From: RGIG4074 sp964615285
GTDB taxonomy: Bacteria; Bacillota; Clostridia; Christensenellales; Borkfalkiaceae
DNA length: 5,855 nucleotides
Direction of reading: 5' to 3'
Assembly: GCA_964615285.1 (NCBI GenBank)
Contig: CAZTND010000065.1
Coordinates: 1 to 5,855, forward strand
Position 1 is the stretch's first letter; every line of letters starts with the position of its first letter. Both the position numbers and the translations under genes were made by a program. Shown here one piece after another: positions 5,806 through 5,855 of this stretch. Under the pieces are notes generated by a model. It was not told where the DNA came from. It ran no database searches and saw nothing but the letters and a program-made list of their open reading frames with translations.

Positions 5806-5855
5806 GCTACTGTGGCTCAGTTGGTAGAGCAGCTGATTCGTAATCAGCAGGTCGC
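5806..5855 (+). tRNA. tRNA-Thr (anticodon CGT), 5' part, cut by the window end
   Basis: The acceptor 5' strand is GCTACTG (5806-5812), followed by T8 and G9. The D-stem GCTC/GAGC (5815-5818, 5827-5830) encloses AGTTGGTA. The anticodon stem GCTGA/TCAGC (5832-5836, 5844-5848) encloses the loop TTCGTAA, giving anticodon CGT at 5839-5841, which reads ACG (Thr). The variable loop AGGTC and the first two T-stem bases end the window. The wobble base is C, so this tRNA is not itself a target of the mo5U pathway encoded upstream. Confidence 0.93.

Noticed and set aside
5806..5855. tRNA gene as an integration site for a mobile element
   Set aside because: Only the 5' part of the tRNA is visible, and there is no integrase, direct repeat or composition shift in the window to support an attachment site.

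Overview
The window looks like chromosomal housekeeping DNA from a Bacillota bacterium, most likely a Clostridia-type gut lineage with fairly high GC; a Christensenellales-like origin is possible but only a guess. Three things point there: RNase J is present, strong Shine-Dalgarno sites are paired with TTG and GTG starts, and trmR and trhP lie side by side as in the Bacillus subtilis yrrM-yrrN-yrrO locus. All protein genes I accept are on the + strand. I see no insertion sequence, phage gene, CRISPR array or integrase.

Layout. Positions 1-894 hold the 3' part of a gene for a protein with a long Glu-rich, partly repetitive region followed by a compact conserved-looking domain of unknown function. 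A 157-base gap follows, containing an imperfect hairpin (926-962), an A-rich leader and a clear ribosome binding site. From 1052 to 5691 four genes form a likely operon: ribonuclease J with a long basic N-terminal extension (TTG start), a TrmR-like SAM-dependent O-methyltransferase (GTG start), a U32-family TrhP-like Fe-S protein (TTG start), and a small single-pass membrane protein whose outer part resembles a SPOR fold. Gaps are 15 and 7 bases between the first three genes. The start of the fourth gene is uncertain. A strong intrinsic terminator (5717-5746) closes the unit. A tRNA-Thr gene with anticodon CGT starts at 5806 and runs off the window. Its probable promoter has its -35 element inside the terminator hairpin.

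How the genes fit together. TrhP-type proteins hydroxylate U34 in certain tRNAs to ho5U, and TrmR-type enzymes methylate it to mo5U, so genes 3 and 4 encode consecutive steps of one wobble-base pathway. RNase J handles mRNA decay and 5' RNA processing, so the operon has an RNA-metabolism theme. The terminal membrane protein does not obviously belong to it.

No clearly new biological system is visible. The points most worth a second look are the RNase J extension with a possible internal start that would give a normal-length enzyme, the unresolved start or frame of the membrane protein (an A7 tract joins two frames), and the overlap of terminator and tRNA promoter.
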